Source: an uncultured Eubacterium sp. (GTDB taxonomy: Bacteria > Bacillota > Clostridia > Lachnospirales > Lachnospiraceae). Taken from it: a stretch of 5,487 bases of DNA. Below the pieces are notes generated by a model. That model searched no databases and was not told where the DNA came from. It was given only the letters and a program-made list of their open reading frames with translations. The position numbers were made by a program, and so were the translations under genes. This document shows positions 5,447 to 5,487 of the stretch, one piece after another; positions within the stretch are counted from its first letter, which is position 1, and every line of letters begins with the position of its first letter. The stretch spans positions 1 to 5,487 of the forward strand of contig NZ_CAKRAS010000096.1 in the NCBI RefSeq assembly GCF_934295145.1, read 5' to 3'.

Positions 5447-5478
5447 AATTGCACAAATAATTGGCACAATTCGCACAA
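5447..5478. repeat. Three near-direct repeats AATT(N)GCACAA
   Basis: AATTGCACAA (5447-5456), AATTGGCACAA (5459-5469) and AATTCGCACAA (5468-5478) lie side by side, the last two sharing two bases. They may be protein-binding iterons or simple duplication near the right edge. With only three copies and no neighbour in view, no function can be given. Otherwise 5405-5487 shows nothing recognisable. Confidence 0.5.
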
Positions 5479-5487
5479 TAGCGGCAA

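Noticed and set aside
5007..5476. Two minus-strand frames of 149 and 122 codons and a 74-codon plus-strand frame
   Set aside because: They run through the terminator stem, the triloop palindromes and both arms of the inverted repeat. Their products are Arg/Ser/Leu-rich without a recognisable domain, and no start has a ribosome binding site.
1..5487. CRISPR array, tRNA, rRNA, transposase or complete novel multi-gene system
   Set aside because: No regularly spaced identical repeats, tRNA-like cloverleaf or transposase motif were seen. The intact genes belong to ordinary families, apart from one isolated orphan, so no system can be supported.

Overview
This window looks like chromosomal DNA from a gut Firmicute, most likely a Lachnospiraceae relative (Blautia, Dorea or Mediterraneibacter type). 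I infer this from moderate GC, AGGAGG-type ribosome binding sites, sigma-A-like promoters, and a Crp/Fnr regulator, Cof-type phosphatase and GH13 glucosidase remnant of clostridial character. No species can be named from the sequence alone.

Layout. Positions 1-350 hold no convincing full-length gene: a short frame open to the left edge, a probably bidirectional terminator (134-176), then a dense chain of hairpins (172-345). Two leftward genes follow: a Crp/Fnr-type regulator (351-1013) and a COG2509-like FAD-dependent oxidoreductase (1235-2608). Between them lie a candidate regulator promoter, a 7-bp dyad, and a strong terminator hairpin whose T-tract faces against both genes. The oxidoreductase has a very good promoter (TTGACA-N18-TAAAAT, 2735-2764) and a leader of about 120 nt that can fold.

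Rightward, 2790-3519 is a decayed alpha-glucosidase (GH13, oligo-1,6-glucosidase type). It lacks its N-terminal half, has an internal deletion, and carries two compensating indels. A Cof-type HAD phosphatase (3506-4351) begins inside the last codons of this pseudogene. Its ribosome binding site therefore lies in dead coding sequence, and the gene may be what keeps the 3' end of the pseudogene in place. An intrinsic terminator (4463-4492) follows, then an unrecognised 148-residue acidic protein (4535-4981) and a long stem-loop terminator (5028-5082).

The right end (5083-5487) has no credible gene. It is a second hairpin cluster, ending in a 174-bp element bounded by a 24-bp near-perfect inverted repeat (5231-5404) and then three AATT(N)GCACAA repeats. 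The gene-poor edges and the truncated glucosidase suggest a rearranged region. I see no complete transposase, CRISPR array, tRNA, rRNA, toxin-antitoxin pair or defence system, and the genes do not form an obvious pathway. The least explained parts are the two hairpin clusters and the orphan protein.
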